Assembly: GCA_026936105.1 (NCBI GenBank)
Contig: JAIXKI010000024.1
Coordinates: 1-64,000 of the forward strand
Direction of reading: 5' to 3'
Origin: Chitinophagales bacterium
Lineage (GTDB): Bacteria > Bacteroidota > Bacteroidia > Chitinophagales > Chitinophagaceae
Length of the DNA: 64,000 nt
Shown here: positions 1 through 8,833 of the stretch, one piece after another
Layout: the number at the start of each line of letters is the position of its first letter
How positions within the stretch are numbered: the stretch's first letter is position 1
Notes under the pieces: generated by a model
Databases searched by the model: none
What the model was told of the DNA's origin: nothing
The model's input: the letters and a program-made list of their open reading frames with translations, nothing else
Position numbers and translations under genes: made by a program

Positions 1-100
1 TGAAAAACCAACTAAGAAATGATCAAAAGTGGTCTAAAGAAACGGGGGTAGTTTAGTTATTGGTAGGCCCATTAAGCCCGGGAGCCGGCAATTGAAAATG

Positions 101-654
101 ATTACCGTAGGAGGACTGAAGTATGAAAAGAATTATGAAACAATTATTGGAGCTTTCCGGATATTGAAGGATATCGATAATATCAGTATAGATATTTTCG
201 GAGAGGGTGAATTATTAAAATTATTCCGGGAAAAGACTGTAGAAGATGAATATATCCGTTTTAAAGACTAAAATCCGAATATTCAGAAAATATGGAGTTG
301 TACGATCTGTATGTTTATTCTTCAACATCAGAATCGTTCGGGAGGACTTTGCGGGAAGCTTTAAAAGCCGGATTACCGATTTTTGTGTCTGATATTCCTG
401 TTTTTTGAGAAACTACATAAGGATTGTGTCATTTCTTTCCGCTTAATGATCCACAAAAGGCAGCTGATATTTTGATGAAAATATTTGAAGGCGAATATCC
501 GGCAGAAATTTTTAAAGAGGCATTTACATTTGTCAGGCAAAGCTATTCTGCTGAACGGTACCGTGAGAAATGGATCTCTATTTATGAAAAAATATCAGGT
601 AAAGATCTGAAATCTTGGCAAGAGTTTTTACAAAAGTATACCGGGTTTAAATGA
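101..654 (+). pseudogene. decayed GT4 glycosyltransferase (C-terminal part)
   Basis: Three reading frames join into the C-terminal domain of a GT-B, family-4-type glycosyltransferase. Frame 2 from 101 reads ITVGGLKYEKNYETIIGAF and stops near 269. Frame 1 from 292 reads MELYDLYVYSSTSESFG and then REALKAGLPIFVSDIPVF, stopping at 406-408 and again at 418. Frame 1 reopens at 424 (PLNDPQKAADIL) and runs to the stop at 652. The E-x7-E donor-binding signature (ESFGRTLRE) is still readable. At least one frameshift and two or three stops make it non-functional. The N-terminal half lies off the window or is too eroded to recognise in 1-100. The same motif block occurs in the intact enzyme at 3491, so it may be a dead relative of that gene. 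Only 424-654 is an uninterrupted frame, and it should not be annotated as a real 76-residue gene. Confidence 0.8.
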
Positions 655-990
655 TTTTCATATGAAGTTGACAGAGCAGGAATGAATAGTGATTTCACAT
701 TATAAGGAGGGTAAGATTTAGGGGTGAATGGTTATTGTTAACTTTATAAGAATTATAGAAATAACGTTCCGGGATATGTCTTTGATTCAATACCCCGACA
801 GCAAAAGGAATCATCGACTTTAGAGATACCTCCTGTGGTTCTGGATTCTGATTAAATCCTTGCTTTTAAAATATTGTTCTGATTGGATGCGCAGGTGATC
901 TTGTTTGTTCCTTATTTTTGTCGTTTAATAAAGAGGTTACCTATTTTTAATGCTGATTGTGATATGTTCTGTTTGGTTAACAATTAATGT
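655..990. other. gene-free stretch, probable coding debris
   Basis: No intact gene is visible. A 31-codon open stretch at 763-855 (NVPGYVFDSIPRQQ, then EIPPVVLDSD) looks like eroded coding sequence. The EIPxxxxD segment loosely recalls polysaccharide-deacetylase-like proteins of such loci, but this is a weak impression. The promoter of the downstream HisH-like gene probably lies in the AT-rich part near 900-985. Confidence 0.4.
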
Positions 991-1611
991 ATGTCCATAA
1001 CTGTAGCAATTGTGGATTATGGAATGGGTAATTTGCATAGTGTTTATCGGAAACTATATAATATGAATGTGGTTCCCGTGGTAACGTCTGATGCAGATAA
1101 GATTCTTGAAGCAGATAAAATAATATTACCTGGAGTGGGACATTTCGGAAAAGCCATGCAACACCTCAAGGATCAGGGGCTTTATGATTCCCTTAATGAA
1201 GCAGTATTGATTAAAAAAAAGCCGATACTCGGTATTTGTCTGGGTATGCAATTGATGGCCAATAAAAGTGAAGAAGGGGAAGCATCCGGTTTTGGCTGGA
1301 TCAATGCAAAGGTTGTTAAATTCAAAATAAAAGATACTGTACACTATAAAGTCCCTCAAACAGGATGGAATACTGTTTCAATCTGTAAAAGCAGCAGTTT
1401 GCTAAGGCATATTGAAAACGGAGATGAATTTTATTTTCTTCATTCTTTCCACTATTCTGATACAAGCGAGGAAGATAAATTGACCGTTACAAATTTTGAG
1501 TACGAGTATGTTTCCGCAGTTGAGAAAGAAAATATTTTCGGGACGCAATTTCATCCTGAAAAAAGCCATGACCAGGGAATCAGGATTTTTAAAAATTTTA
1601 TTGAAATTTAA
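991..1611 (+). CDS. HisH-like glutaminase subunit of a sugar amidination system
   Basis: A class I glutamine amidotransferase of 206 residues, the usual HisH length. It should hydrolyse glutamine and pass ammonia to the partner encoded next to it. The catalytic triad is present: Cys83 in GICLGMQ, and His188 and Glu190 in FGTQFHPEKS. The gene is 2 bases upstream of a HisF-like gene, which overlaps an N-acetyl sugar amidotransferase gene. No other his gene is nearby. In Pseudomonas aeruginosa O-antigen clusters the same trio (HisH2, HisF2, WbpG) turns an acetamido group of a UDP-sugar into an acetamidino group. By context this is that version and not histidine-biosynthetic HisH. The family is certain; the role is inferred from neighbours. 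Confidence 0.9.
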   Translation: MSITVAIVDYGMGNLHSVYRKLYNMNVVPVVTSDADKILEADKIILPGVGHFGKAMQHLKDQGLYDSLNEAVLIKKKPILGICLGMQLMANKSEEGEASGFGWINAKVVKFKIKDTVHYKVPQTGWNTVSICKSSSLLRHIENGDEFYFLHSFHYSDTSEEDKLTVTNFEYEYVSAVEKENIFGTQFHPEKSHDQGIRIFKNFIEI

Positions 1612-1613
1612 TT

Positions 1614-2378
1614 ATGTTCCGGCCCCGTGTTATCCCTGTATTATTGATTGATGGTGATCATTTGGTAAAATCTGTGGGCTTTAAAAATTACCGTTATATC
1701 GGCGACCCGATAAATGCGGTAAGAATATTCAATGAATTACAGGCAGACGAATTGGTATTTCTTGATATTTCAGCTACGCGTAACCGACGAGTCATTTCTT
1801 TGGATTTGGTCAAGAATATCGGTGAAGAAGCCAATATGCCTTTTTGTGTTGGCGGCGGCATATGTGAGATTTCTCAAATCAGAGAAATCCTTTCAGCGGG
1901 AGCTGAAAAAGTCGTTATCGGAACCCATGCCATCTTAGATCCCGATTTTATCAGGAGGGCTTCCGATGAATTTGGATCTTCCTCTATAACGGTCTGCATA
2001 GATGTAAAGAAAAGGAAATTCGGAAAAGAGCAAGTATGGACATTTAATGGAAGCAGGCCCTCTGGTTTTGATCCGTTGGAATTTGCACAGATTGCAGAAA
2101 AAAACGGAGCAGGGGAAATTATTGTACAATCAATCGAAAATGATGGAAAGATGAACGGGTATAACCTTGAATTAATTAAACAGATTTCTAAAAGTGTGTT
2201 GACACCTGTTATAGCGCTGGGAGGTGCGGGAAATATTCAAGATTTTAAAAGAGCCTATAGAGAGGCCTCAGCAACAGGTTTAGCCGCAGGCAGCTTTTTT
2301 GTTTTTTACGGCAATAATAAAGGAGTGTTGATTAATTACCCTGAAAAGCAGGACCTAAAATTTTTATATGAATCATAG
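1614..2378 (+). CDS. HisF-like ammonia-channel subunit (not histidine biosynthesis)
   Basis: A TIM-barrel protein of 254 residues, aligned along its length with HisF. In the first strand canonical HisF has the IPCLDVKDG pattern with catalytic Asp11; here it reads IPVLLIDGD, so position 11 is Leu. The second catalytic Asp (Asp130 in HisF) is kept in the segment TVCIDVKK. Loss of Asp11 argues against the imidazole-forming cyclase reaction and fits the HisF2/WbpZ-like proteins that only channel ammonia to an amidotransferase. The gene follows the HisH-like gene by 2 bases and its last 11 bases overlap the next gene, so translation is probably coupled. It is often auto-annotated as imidazole glycerol phosphate synthase subunit HisF, which the context does not support. 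Confidence 0.88.
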   Translation: MFRPRVIPVLLIDGDHLVKSVGFKNYRYIGDPINAVRIFNELQADELVFLDISATRNRRVISLDLVKNIGEEANMPFCVGGGICEISQIREILSAGAEKVVIGTHAILDPDFIRRASDEFGSSSITVCIDVKKRKFGKEQVWTFNGSRPSGFDPLEFAQIAEKNGAGEIIVQSIENDGKMNGYNLELIKQISKSVLTPVIALGGAGNIQDFKRAYREASATGLAAGSFFVFYGNNKGVLINYPEKQDLKFLYES

Positions 2379-3480
2379 GAAATATCAGCAATGCAAGCGG
2401 TGTGTAATGGATACCACTGATCCGGATATTCAATTTGATGAAAACGGAATATGTAATCTTTGTACTGACTTTTTGAAAAAGAGGAAAATTATCATGGGGA
2501 GCAGAAGTGCGGATAAAAAGGAATTTGAAGCTTTGATAGAAAAGATTAAAAATGATGGGAAGCATAAAAAATACGATACTATATTAGGTATCAGCGGTGG
2601 TGTGGATAGTTGCTATGCTGCTTATCTCCTGAAGCAAAATAATATTCGTGTTTTATTGGTGCATATGGATAACGGGTGGAATTCAGATGACTCAATATTA
2701 AATATAAAAAACATAGCAAAAAAATTGGGATACGATTATGAAAGCTATGTTTTGGATTGGGAAGAGTTTAAAGATGTGCAGCTTGCCTTTTTAAGAGCAT
2801 CTGTAGTCGAAGCAGAAACACCAACAGATGTTGCCATTCTCGGAGTTCTTCATCGTATAGCTGCTAAATATCATGTAAAATATATCATTAGCGGAGGCAA
2901 CCTTGCCACAGAAGGGATTTTGCCTCCTAAATGGCATTACAATGCGAAGGATACGCGGTATTTCAATTATATACAAAAAAGGTTTGGAACAAAAAAAATT
3001 CGCAAATTTCCAAATTTCGGGTTTAAAACAGAATTATACTACAAGTTCATTAAAGGGATCAGGATTATCTATTTACTTAATTATGTTAATTACAATAAGG
3101 ACAATGCCATGAAAATTTTACAGAATGAACTTGGATGGCGTTATTATGGAGGCAAGCATTATGAATCAAGGTTCACAAAATTTGTCCAGAGTTACCTTCT
3201 CCCTAAAAAATTTAATCTTGATTATAGAAAGGCCACCTTTTCCAGTCAGATCTGTGCCGGGAATATGACCCGGGAGGAAGCTATCGAAGCTTTGAAAGCA
3301 CCCGTTTATAATGAAGAAGATATTGAACGGGAAAAGGAATATATAGCCAAAAAACTGTGTATCTCAAAAGCCGAATTAAATGAAATTATCGAAACTCCCG
3401 GGAAATATTATTATGAATATCCCAACGACGAGAAGAAGCTAAATTTCCTTTACGGAGTTTACAGGAAATATTTTTCCTGA
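2368..3480 (+). CDS. N-acetyl sugar amidotransferase (WbpG/PseA-type)
   Basis: A PP-loop ATP pyrophosphatase of 370 residues. The ATP-binding motif SGGVDS lies at residues 76-81. Two Cys pairs (residues 9/12 and 29/32) look like a zinc-binding N-terminus, as is usual in this family. The enzyme activates the acetamido oxygen of a nucleotide-activated N-acetyl sugar with ATP and replaces it with ammonia, giving an acetamidino sugar for O-antigen, capsule or flagellin-type glycans. The ammonia is expected from the HisH/HisF-like pair directly upstream, whose second gene it overlaps. The exact sugar substrate cannot be read from the sequence. No genes for making a di-N-acetyl uronic acid or pseudaminic acid are visible here; they may lie upstream of the window. 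Confidence 0.9.
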   Translation: MNHRKYQQCKRCVMDTTDPDIQFDENGICNLCTDFLKKRKIIMGSRSADKKEFEALIEKIKNDGKHKKYDTILGISGGVDSCYAAYLLKQNNIRVLLVHMDNGWNSDDSILNIKNIAKKLGYDYESYVLDWEEFKDVQLAFLRASVVEAETPTDVAILGVLHRIAAKYHVKYIISGGNLATEGILPPKWHYNAKDTRYFNYIQKRFGTKKIRKFPNFGFKTELYYKFIKGIRIIYLLNYVNYNKDNAMKILQNELGWRYYGGKHYESRFTKFVQSYLLPKKFNLDYRKATFSSQICAGNMTREEAIEALKAPVYNEEDIEREKEYIAKKLCISKAELNEIIETPGKYYYEYPNDEKKLNFLYGVYRKYFS

Positions 3481-3490
3481 TTCTGAAAGC

Positions 3491-4525
3491 ATGAGAATAC
3501 TTCACTTTATTGATTCGTTGGATTTTGGAGGTGCTGAAACACTATTAATGAGTTTGGTTTCTTTGCTCCCTGAGCACGACCATATTATAGTAACCATGCA
3601 CGGCCCTAACGTTTATCCGGTGACGAATTATGAATATATTGAGCTTGATTTTCATACTTATCATAATCTGTTTCGTGCCAGGAAAGTCCTTGGTAAGATC
3701 ATCAGGCAAAAAAAGGTCGATATCGTTCATTCACATTCTTATTGGACCAATATAATTTCCCGGTTGGCTACGCCTAAAAGTATTAAGCTGTTCAATCATT
3801 ATCATTTTGCTGATTACGATACTCTGAGAAAAAGGAAATCAGTAAGGATGATGATGTTTATTGACAGAATGATCCGCCATCGCAATTTGATACGCATTGC
3901 CGTTTCAGAATATGTGTATGGAATTCTGATAAAACTATTCAATAAAGAAAAAGTAAAAGTATTGCCTAATTTTATTTCTTGCGGTGATTTACATGAATTT
4001 AAGAATATCAGTGATCGAAATGATCTCCGGATCGTGGCAGTTGGAAATTGTAATATTGAAAAAAATTATGATTATTTGATACAAACTTTTGTATTATTAA
4101 AAGATGAACCGTTTAGAATTGATATAATGGGAGGTGGGCCGCTATTAGATTATTATAGAAAAAAAGTTCAGGAATTGGGTTTAAGCAAAGTAAATTTCTG
4201 TGGTAATAAAAATCAGATCAGACAAAGACTTCCTGAGTATGATTTATTTATTTCTACTTCATTTTCAGAAAGCTTTGGCATTGCGGTATTGGAGGCTTTA
4301 TGTGCGGGACTTCCCGTTATGCTTTCCGATATCCCTGCTTTTAAAGAAATCGCTCCTTCTGTGACTTGTTTCTTTGATCTGTCGGACAAAAATGATTTGG
4401 CAAAAAAGATCATTACTTTTTCGAAAAGTTTTCCAAAGAACAATACTGACGAATACAATAAGATATTACAGAGATATTCTCCTCAAAACTTTCTTTACAA
4501 ACTGAGTGCTTTATATTTAAATTAA
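3491..4525 (+). CDS. GT4-family glycosyltransferase
   Basis: A GT-B retaining glycosyltransferase of 344 residues. The N-terminal acceptor domain opens with MRILHFIDSLDFGGAETL, the glycine-rich start common in this family. The C-terminal nucleotide-sugar domain has the E-x7-E motif in SESFGIAVLEAL, followed by CAGLPVMLSDIPAF. It probably adds one sugar to a lipid-linked repeat unit at the cytoplasmic face of the inner membrane. It starts 10 bases after the amidotransferase gene and ends 46 bases before asnB, within one forward operon. Donor and acceptor are unknown. The decayed gene at the window start carries a very similar motif block. Confidence 0.85.
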   Translation: MRILHFIDSLDFGGAETLLMSLVSLLPEHDHIIVTMHGPNVYPVTNYEYIELDFHTYHNLFRARKVLGKIIRQKKVDIVHSHSYWTNIISRLATPKSIKLFNHYHFADYDTLRKRKSVRMMMFIDRMIRHRNLIRIAVSEYVYGILIKLFNKEKVKVLPNFISCGDLHEFKNISDRNDLRIVAVGNCNIEKNYDYLIQTFVLLKDEPFRIDIMGGGPLLDYYRKKVQELGLSKVNFCGNKNQIRQRLPEYDLFISTSFSESFGIAVLEALCAGLPVMLSDIPAFKEIAPSVTCFFDLSDKNDLAKKIITFSKSFPKNNTDEYNKILQRYSPQNFLYKLSALYLN

Positions 4526-4571
4526 TGATGATTTCCAGCCACAGCTGTGCCTTTAAGGAAATAGAATTCAT

Positions 4572-6476
4572 ATGTGCGGGATAACCGGTTTTATAGATCT
4601 TGAAAAGAAGACTTCTGAAGTTGTTTTGAGAAGGATGACCAACGAAATATCACATCGTGGACCGGACGGAGAAGGGATTTATTATTCAGGCAATAATGAA
4701 TTTTCGGTAGGCTTAGGTCACCGCCGCCTCTCGATCATTGACCTGAGCACCGCCGCCAATCAGCCAATGGAATTTGATGGCTTGCACATAGTTTATAATG
4801 GTGAGATCTATAATTATAATGAAATAAGAAATGAACTGATCACGCTGGGTCATCAATTTTTGACACATTCAGATACGGAGGTGATCCTTCACGCCTGGAA
4901 ACAATGGGGAGAAAAAAGCATTGACAGATGGCGGGGAATGTTTGCCATTGCTCTGTATGAGGAAAGAGCAGGCGAACTTGTTTGCATCCGCGACCGTGCC
5001 GGGGTAAAACCGTTTTATTATTATTTTAAAGATGGACTTTTCCTGTTCGGCTCTGAATTGAAAGCAGTGATGGCACACCCACAATTCGAAAAAACAATTG
5101 ATCCAAATACGGTGGCTTCATTTCTTCAATATGGATACATATCTTTTCCATATTCCATTTTTAAAAATACTTTCAAAATACCTGCAGGGCATTTGCTACG
5201 GTTAAAAATTGATTCCGGTACAATTGAGTTGAAACAATACTGGAATGTTTATGATCATTATAATAAACCAAAACTTAGCATCAGTTTACCCGAAGCCATA
5301 GAAGAGACTGAAAAGATATTGTCTGAGTCGTTTGCTTACCGGATGGTTTCTGATGTGCCGGTGGGTGTGTTTCTGAGCGGCGGGTATGACAGTTCCTGCG
5401 TCACAGCGCTTTTACAGAAAGACAGGACTGAAAAAATAAAAACCTTTACCATTGGCACCACCGATAATAAACTGGATGAAGCTCCTTTTGCAAAAGAGAT
5501 AGCTGCTCATTTGGGCACTGATCATACGGAATACTATTGCACTTCACAGGAAGCCCTGGATATCATTCCTGACCTCCCTTACTATTATGATGAGCCCTTC
5601 GCAGACAGCAGCGCTATTCCTACTATTTTAGTGAGCAGGCTGGCGAGAAAGAAAGTTACGGTTGCTCTTTCTGCCGATGCAGGGGATGAAGTATTTGCAG
5701 GGTATAATCGTTATGATTATATCTCCCGTTACGGAAATAAAATTGCATCAATACCAAAGCCTCTACGGAAATTGATGGCTTTTATAATGGAATCTGTTTC
5801 TTCCGATAGGGTGCCTTATTTCAGCCGGAAAAGAAATTTTCACAGCCGTTATGATAAATTGAAAAACCTGCTTCATGATCCTTCAACTTCAGAATTGTTG
5901 AAAAATCTGAACCTGGTTTATAGCGATAAAGATATACGGCTTTTGATGAAAACGCCGTTTTATGAATTAAAGACACATCACAGAAGTGATGAATTAAAAC
6001 CTGAATTCAGCGACCCGCTTTCTTTTATGATGGCTATAGATTATCAGACTTATATGGCAGATGATATTCTGCAAAAAGTGGACAGGGCCACCATGTCTGT
6101 TAGCCTGGAAGGCAGGGAACCTTTTTTGGATCAGCATATCATCGAATGGGCTGCTCAATTACCATCTGAGTATAAATATTATAATGGTGAAAAAAAATAT
6201 ATACTGAAGCAGATCGTACATAAATATGTGCCTGAAAGCATCATGAAGAGGCCTAAGATGGGCTTTGGTATACCGGTGGAGACCTGGCTTTCCAAAGAGC
6301 TGAAAGGTCTGGTGATGGAGAAACTGAGCAATGAGAATTTGAAGCAACATGGTTTATTTAATGTTTCCGAAGTGGAAAAGATCTTATCGGATTTTTATAA
6401 GGGAAGAACGGAGAAATATTTAAAGATCTGGAACCTGCTCATGTTTCAGATGTGGTATGCAAAGTGGATGAACTAA
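4572..6476 (+). CDS. asnB: asparagine synthase (glutamine-hydrolysing)
   Basis: A class II glutamine amidotransferase of 634 residues. Cys2 after the initiator Met (MCGITGF) is the glutaminase nucleophile, and the PP-loop of the synthetase domain is SGGYDSS at residues 269-275 (usually SGGLDSS). The full domain set is present. It makes asparagine, or in polysaccharide loci sometimes an amide on a sugar acid, from an acid, ATP and glutamine. Paralogues of AsnB are very common in exopolysaccharide and O-antigen clusters of Bacteroidota, so a glycan-modifying role is as likely as amino-acid synthesis. Its stop codon overlaps the next start by one base (TAATG). Confidence 0.9.
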   Translation: MCGITGFIDLEKKTSEVVLRRMTNEISHRGPDGEGIYYSGNNEFSVGLGHRRLSIIDLSTAANQPMEFDGLHIVYNGEIYNYNEIRNELITLGHQFLTHSDTEVILHAWKQWGEKSIDRWRGMFAIALYEERAGELVCIRDRAGVKPFYYYFKDGLFLFGSELKAVMAHPQFEKTIDPNTVASFLQYGYISFPYSIFKNTFKIPAGHLLRLKIDSGTIELKQYWNVYDHYNKPKLSISLPEAIEETEKILSESFAYRMVSDVPVGVFLSGGYDSSCVTALLQKDRTEKIKTFTIGTTDNKLDEAPFAKEIAAHLGTDHTEYYCTSQEALDIIPDLPYYYDEPFADSSAIPTILVSRLARKKVTVALSADAGDEVFAGYNRYDYISRYGNKIASIPKPLRKLMAFIMESVSSDRVPYFSRKRNFHSRYDKLKNLLHDPSTSELLKNLNLVYSDKDIRLLMKTPFYELKTHHRSDELKPEFSDPLSFMMAIDYQTYMADDILQKVDRATMSVSLEGREPFLDQHIIEWAAQLPSEYKYYNGEKKYILKQIVHKYVPESIMKRPKMGFGIPVETWLSKELKGLVMEKLSNENLKQHGLFNVSEVEKILSDFYKGRTEKYLKIWNLLMFQMWYAKWMN

Positions 6477-8833
6477 TGCAAATGATCTTAAAGAAAAGAA
6501 TTACCAGGGTATTGATCGTAACTGCAATGTTATTCTACAGCAGTTGCAAAGTATATACACAGGTTTCTGAGAGTAAAACAAAAATTGTTTACAACGGAGC
6601 GGATCAGGCTGTCATACAGGACCTGAGATCCTGCCTGAAAGAATATGATGCCGGTACAGTCGTAATAGATTCTGTATCTCCTGGAAACAGAACCGGGCAG
6701 GAATTTTATTTGTCTTCGGACAAAAAAGAGACTGTGATAAAATTCACTACTCAAAATTCACTGGAGAACGCTGTTTACACTTACCTGGATATGCTTGGTT
6801 TCAGGTGGTATGGCCCCGGTGACAATTGGTTTGTGAAGCCAAAAAAAATTAAAGAACTAAATATTGAGGGAAAATGGTTTGAACCAAGTTTCAGAAACAG
6901 GAGTTTCTTTGGAACGGGAGGCCTGGATTTCGGGAAGCTCCAGCCTTATGATCCGGGCAATCAATATAAACAGCAATGGCTCCGTTGGAAAAAGAGGAAC
7001 AGGTTCAATGCAGATTTTGCTTCGGTCGGCCATACGGGACAAGCATTTTATTTGCAAAACAAACAACTGCTGGACGCTCATCCGGATTGGTTTCTGAATG
7101 ATAAAGGGAAAGTGAACGGGAGGATTAAAATTGACCAGCCGGGTGCAGTGCAAGCTTACAAGAACTGGATAAAACAAAATTACAGTAAATCAAAATCTGA
7201 ATTTATAGCCCTGGGTGTAGATCCTGAGGATGGAAGAGGCGGAGCAGATGACCCATTGCCCGCCGGTATGCCGGGAATAAAAAATTATGCAGATAAATGG
7301 TGGTGGCTGGCCAATGAGGTTGCAAAAGATTATAATGAAGACAATAAGAAGGTAGTGATCACCATGTATGCTTATGGCAACGGCCCTTATAATGCATTGG
7401 TCCCTTCTTTTAAATTAAGAAAAAATGTTTACCCCGTTATCATCCCTTATGCTTTTCAGAATGCTTACCTGCCGCAGGAAATGGTGAAGAAATGGGCGGA
7501 GAGTATCAGTGGAAAAATGGGCATATATGATTACTGGAATATCACTCAATGGAGCCTGGGTATGCCCCAGTTCAATATGTACAGCATGATGCCCAAGCTT
7601 AAATTTTGGAGTGAAAACAAGATAGACGGCATTTACCTGGAGACGACTGATGCTGCCGGACCCATGGGGCATGTGTTCTGGCTTACCGGGCAGTTGCAAT
7701 GGAACCTGAACAAAAATTTTGATTCGCTGTATCAGCAATACCTTGATGATTGCTTCGGGAAAGGAGCGCCCTATATGAAAAACATGTTTGACAGGTGGAG
7801 CAGGAATTATCAGGGAGCAGCGGATGTTTCCTTCAGCCTCAGAGACCTGAAAAATGCATCCGACGCCGTTAAAAAGGGGAGTGATGAATGGAAAAGAATC
7901 AATGAACTCAAGGCTTATGTTCATTATATGAAAATGTTTTATGAGCATGACGGGACTCAAAAAAGTAAAGACGCAATCTTCCGGTACTTATACTCCATTC
8001 ATCATTTAATGATGGTGCAGACTGCTGCATTTGTCGGCCAGCATTATATCTCACCGTTGGACAAAGGGAATATTGTTCCTGACGGAACCGGCATAAAGCA
8101 AATGACGGATTCAGATATTGATAAACAATTTTTGCAGGACCTGGCATCTTCATCCCCGTTATACAGAATACCGGATTTTACTTTTGATTATACTAAAGTA
8201 AAATATCTTGAGCCGATACCCAATGAATCCTGGCGTTTCGGTGGCTACCAGTGCCGGTTTTATTTTGTAGCGCCATTTACGGGGGAAATTTCATTGGATG
8301 CAGGGGCCGAGTCCAATACACCTTTGAAAATATTTACGGATACCAGTATTATTGTTGATACGGTAGTCGGTACAAAGAACTTTGATTATTCAGAGACAAT
8401 TGCCGGCAGAGAGTGGAAGCTTAAGAAATTCAAGTTTAAAATCGTCAAAGGGACGACGTACCAGGTTCAAACGAGTTACGGTTTTAGCAGGGTGAAATTA
8501 AATACACCCGGAATAGTTCTGTTTAAACACCCGGGAGGACAGGATTTTGATAACTATGGATATCCGGCTCAGTATTTCTATGTACCCAAAGCGGTTACAG
8601 AGATCGTGTTTTATGACGCCGAACCCGAAGGTAGGAATGGCAGAGGCTTTTTGATTGCTCCTGATGGGAAAGTGATGAAAAGGGAACCTGCCGGTGCAAA
8701 AGATATTTACAGAGTACTGGTAGCGCAGCCTTACAGAGGTAAAATATGGAAAGCCAATTTTGGACATCCTTCCTGGAGTTTTAAGAACATTCCTAACATT
8801 ACCAGTTTGCAGAATTTTGAATATCAGGAATGA
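6476..8833 (+). CDS. DUF4838-type lipoprotein (GH67-like glycosidase relative)
   Basis: A protein of 785 residues from the ATG at 6476, which overlaps the asnB stop as TAATG; an open frame extends upstream to 6452 but lies inside asnB. The N-terminus has a lipoprotein signal: a hydrophobic stretch (VLIVTAMLFY) then SSCK, so it is probably anchored to a membrane. The N-terminal third (LGFRWYGPGDNWFVKP and nearby) resembles the alpha-glucuronidase-like N-domain that precedes DUF4838, and the middle looks like a TIM-barrel glycosidase core. The C-terminal third looks like beta-sandwich, possibly carbohydrate-binding. It may trim or process the exported polysaccharide. The family call rests on recognition; no catalytic acid was assigned. 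Confidence 0.7.
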   Translation: MQMILKKRITRVLIVTAMLFYSSCKVYTQVSESKTKIVYNGADQAVIQDLRSCLKEYDAGTVVIDSVSPGNRTGQEFYLSSDKKETVIKFTTQNSLENAVYTYLDMLGFRWYGPGDNWFVKPKKIKELNIEGKWFEPSFRNRSFFGTGGLDFGKLQPYDPGNQYKQQWLRWKKRNRFNADFASVGHTGQAFYLQNKQLLDAHPDWFLNDKGKVNGRIKIDQPGAVQAYKNWIKQNYSKSKSEFIALGVDPEDGRGGADDPLPAGMPGIKNYADKWWWLANEVAKDYNEDNKKVVITMYAYGNGPYNALVPSFKLRKNVYPVIIPYAFQNAYLPQEMVKKWAESISGKMGIYDYWNITQWSLGMPQFNMYSMMPKLKFWSENKIDGIYLETTDAAGPMGHVFWLTGQLQWNLNKNFDSLYQQYLDDCFGKGAPYMKNMFDRWSRNYQGAADVSFSLRDLKNASDAVKKGSDEWKRINELKAYVHYMKMFYEHDGTQKSKDAIFRYLYSIHHLMMVQTAAFVGQHYISPLDKGNIVPDGTGIKQMTDSDIDKQFLQDLASSSPLYRIPDFTFDYTKVKYLEPIPNESWRFGGYQCRFYFVAPFTGEISLDAGAESNTPLKIFTDTSIIVDTVVGTKNFDYSETIAGREWKLKKFKFKIVKGTTYQVQTSYGFSRVKLNTPGIVLFKHPGGQDFDNYGYPAQYFYVPKAVTEIVFYDAEPEGRNGRGFLIAPDGKVMKREPAGAKDIYRVLVAQPYRGKIWKANFGHPSWSFKNIPNITSLQNFEYQE

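Noticed and set aside
991-2378. Histidine biosynthesis hisH-hisF
   Set aside because: Only two genes are present, coupled to a sugar amidotransferase in a polysaccharide locus, and the HisF catalytic Asp11 is missing.
7415-7960. 181-residue reverse ORF inside the DUF4838 gene
   Set aside because: Antisense shadow; the forward gene is coupled to its neighbours on both sides.
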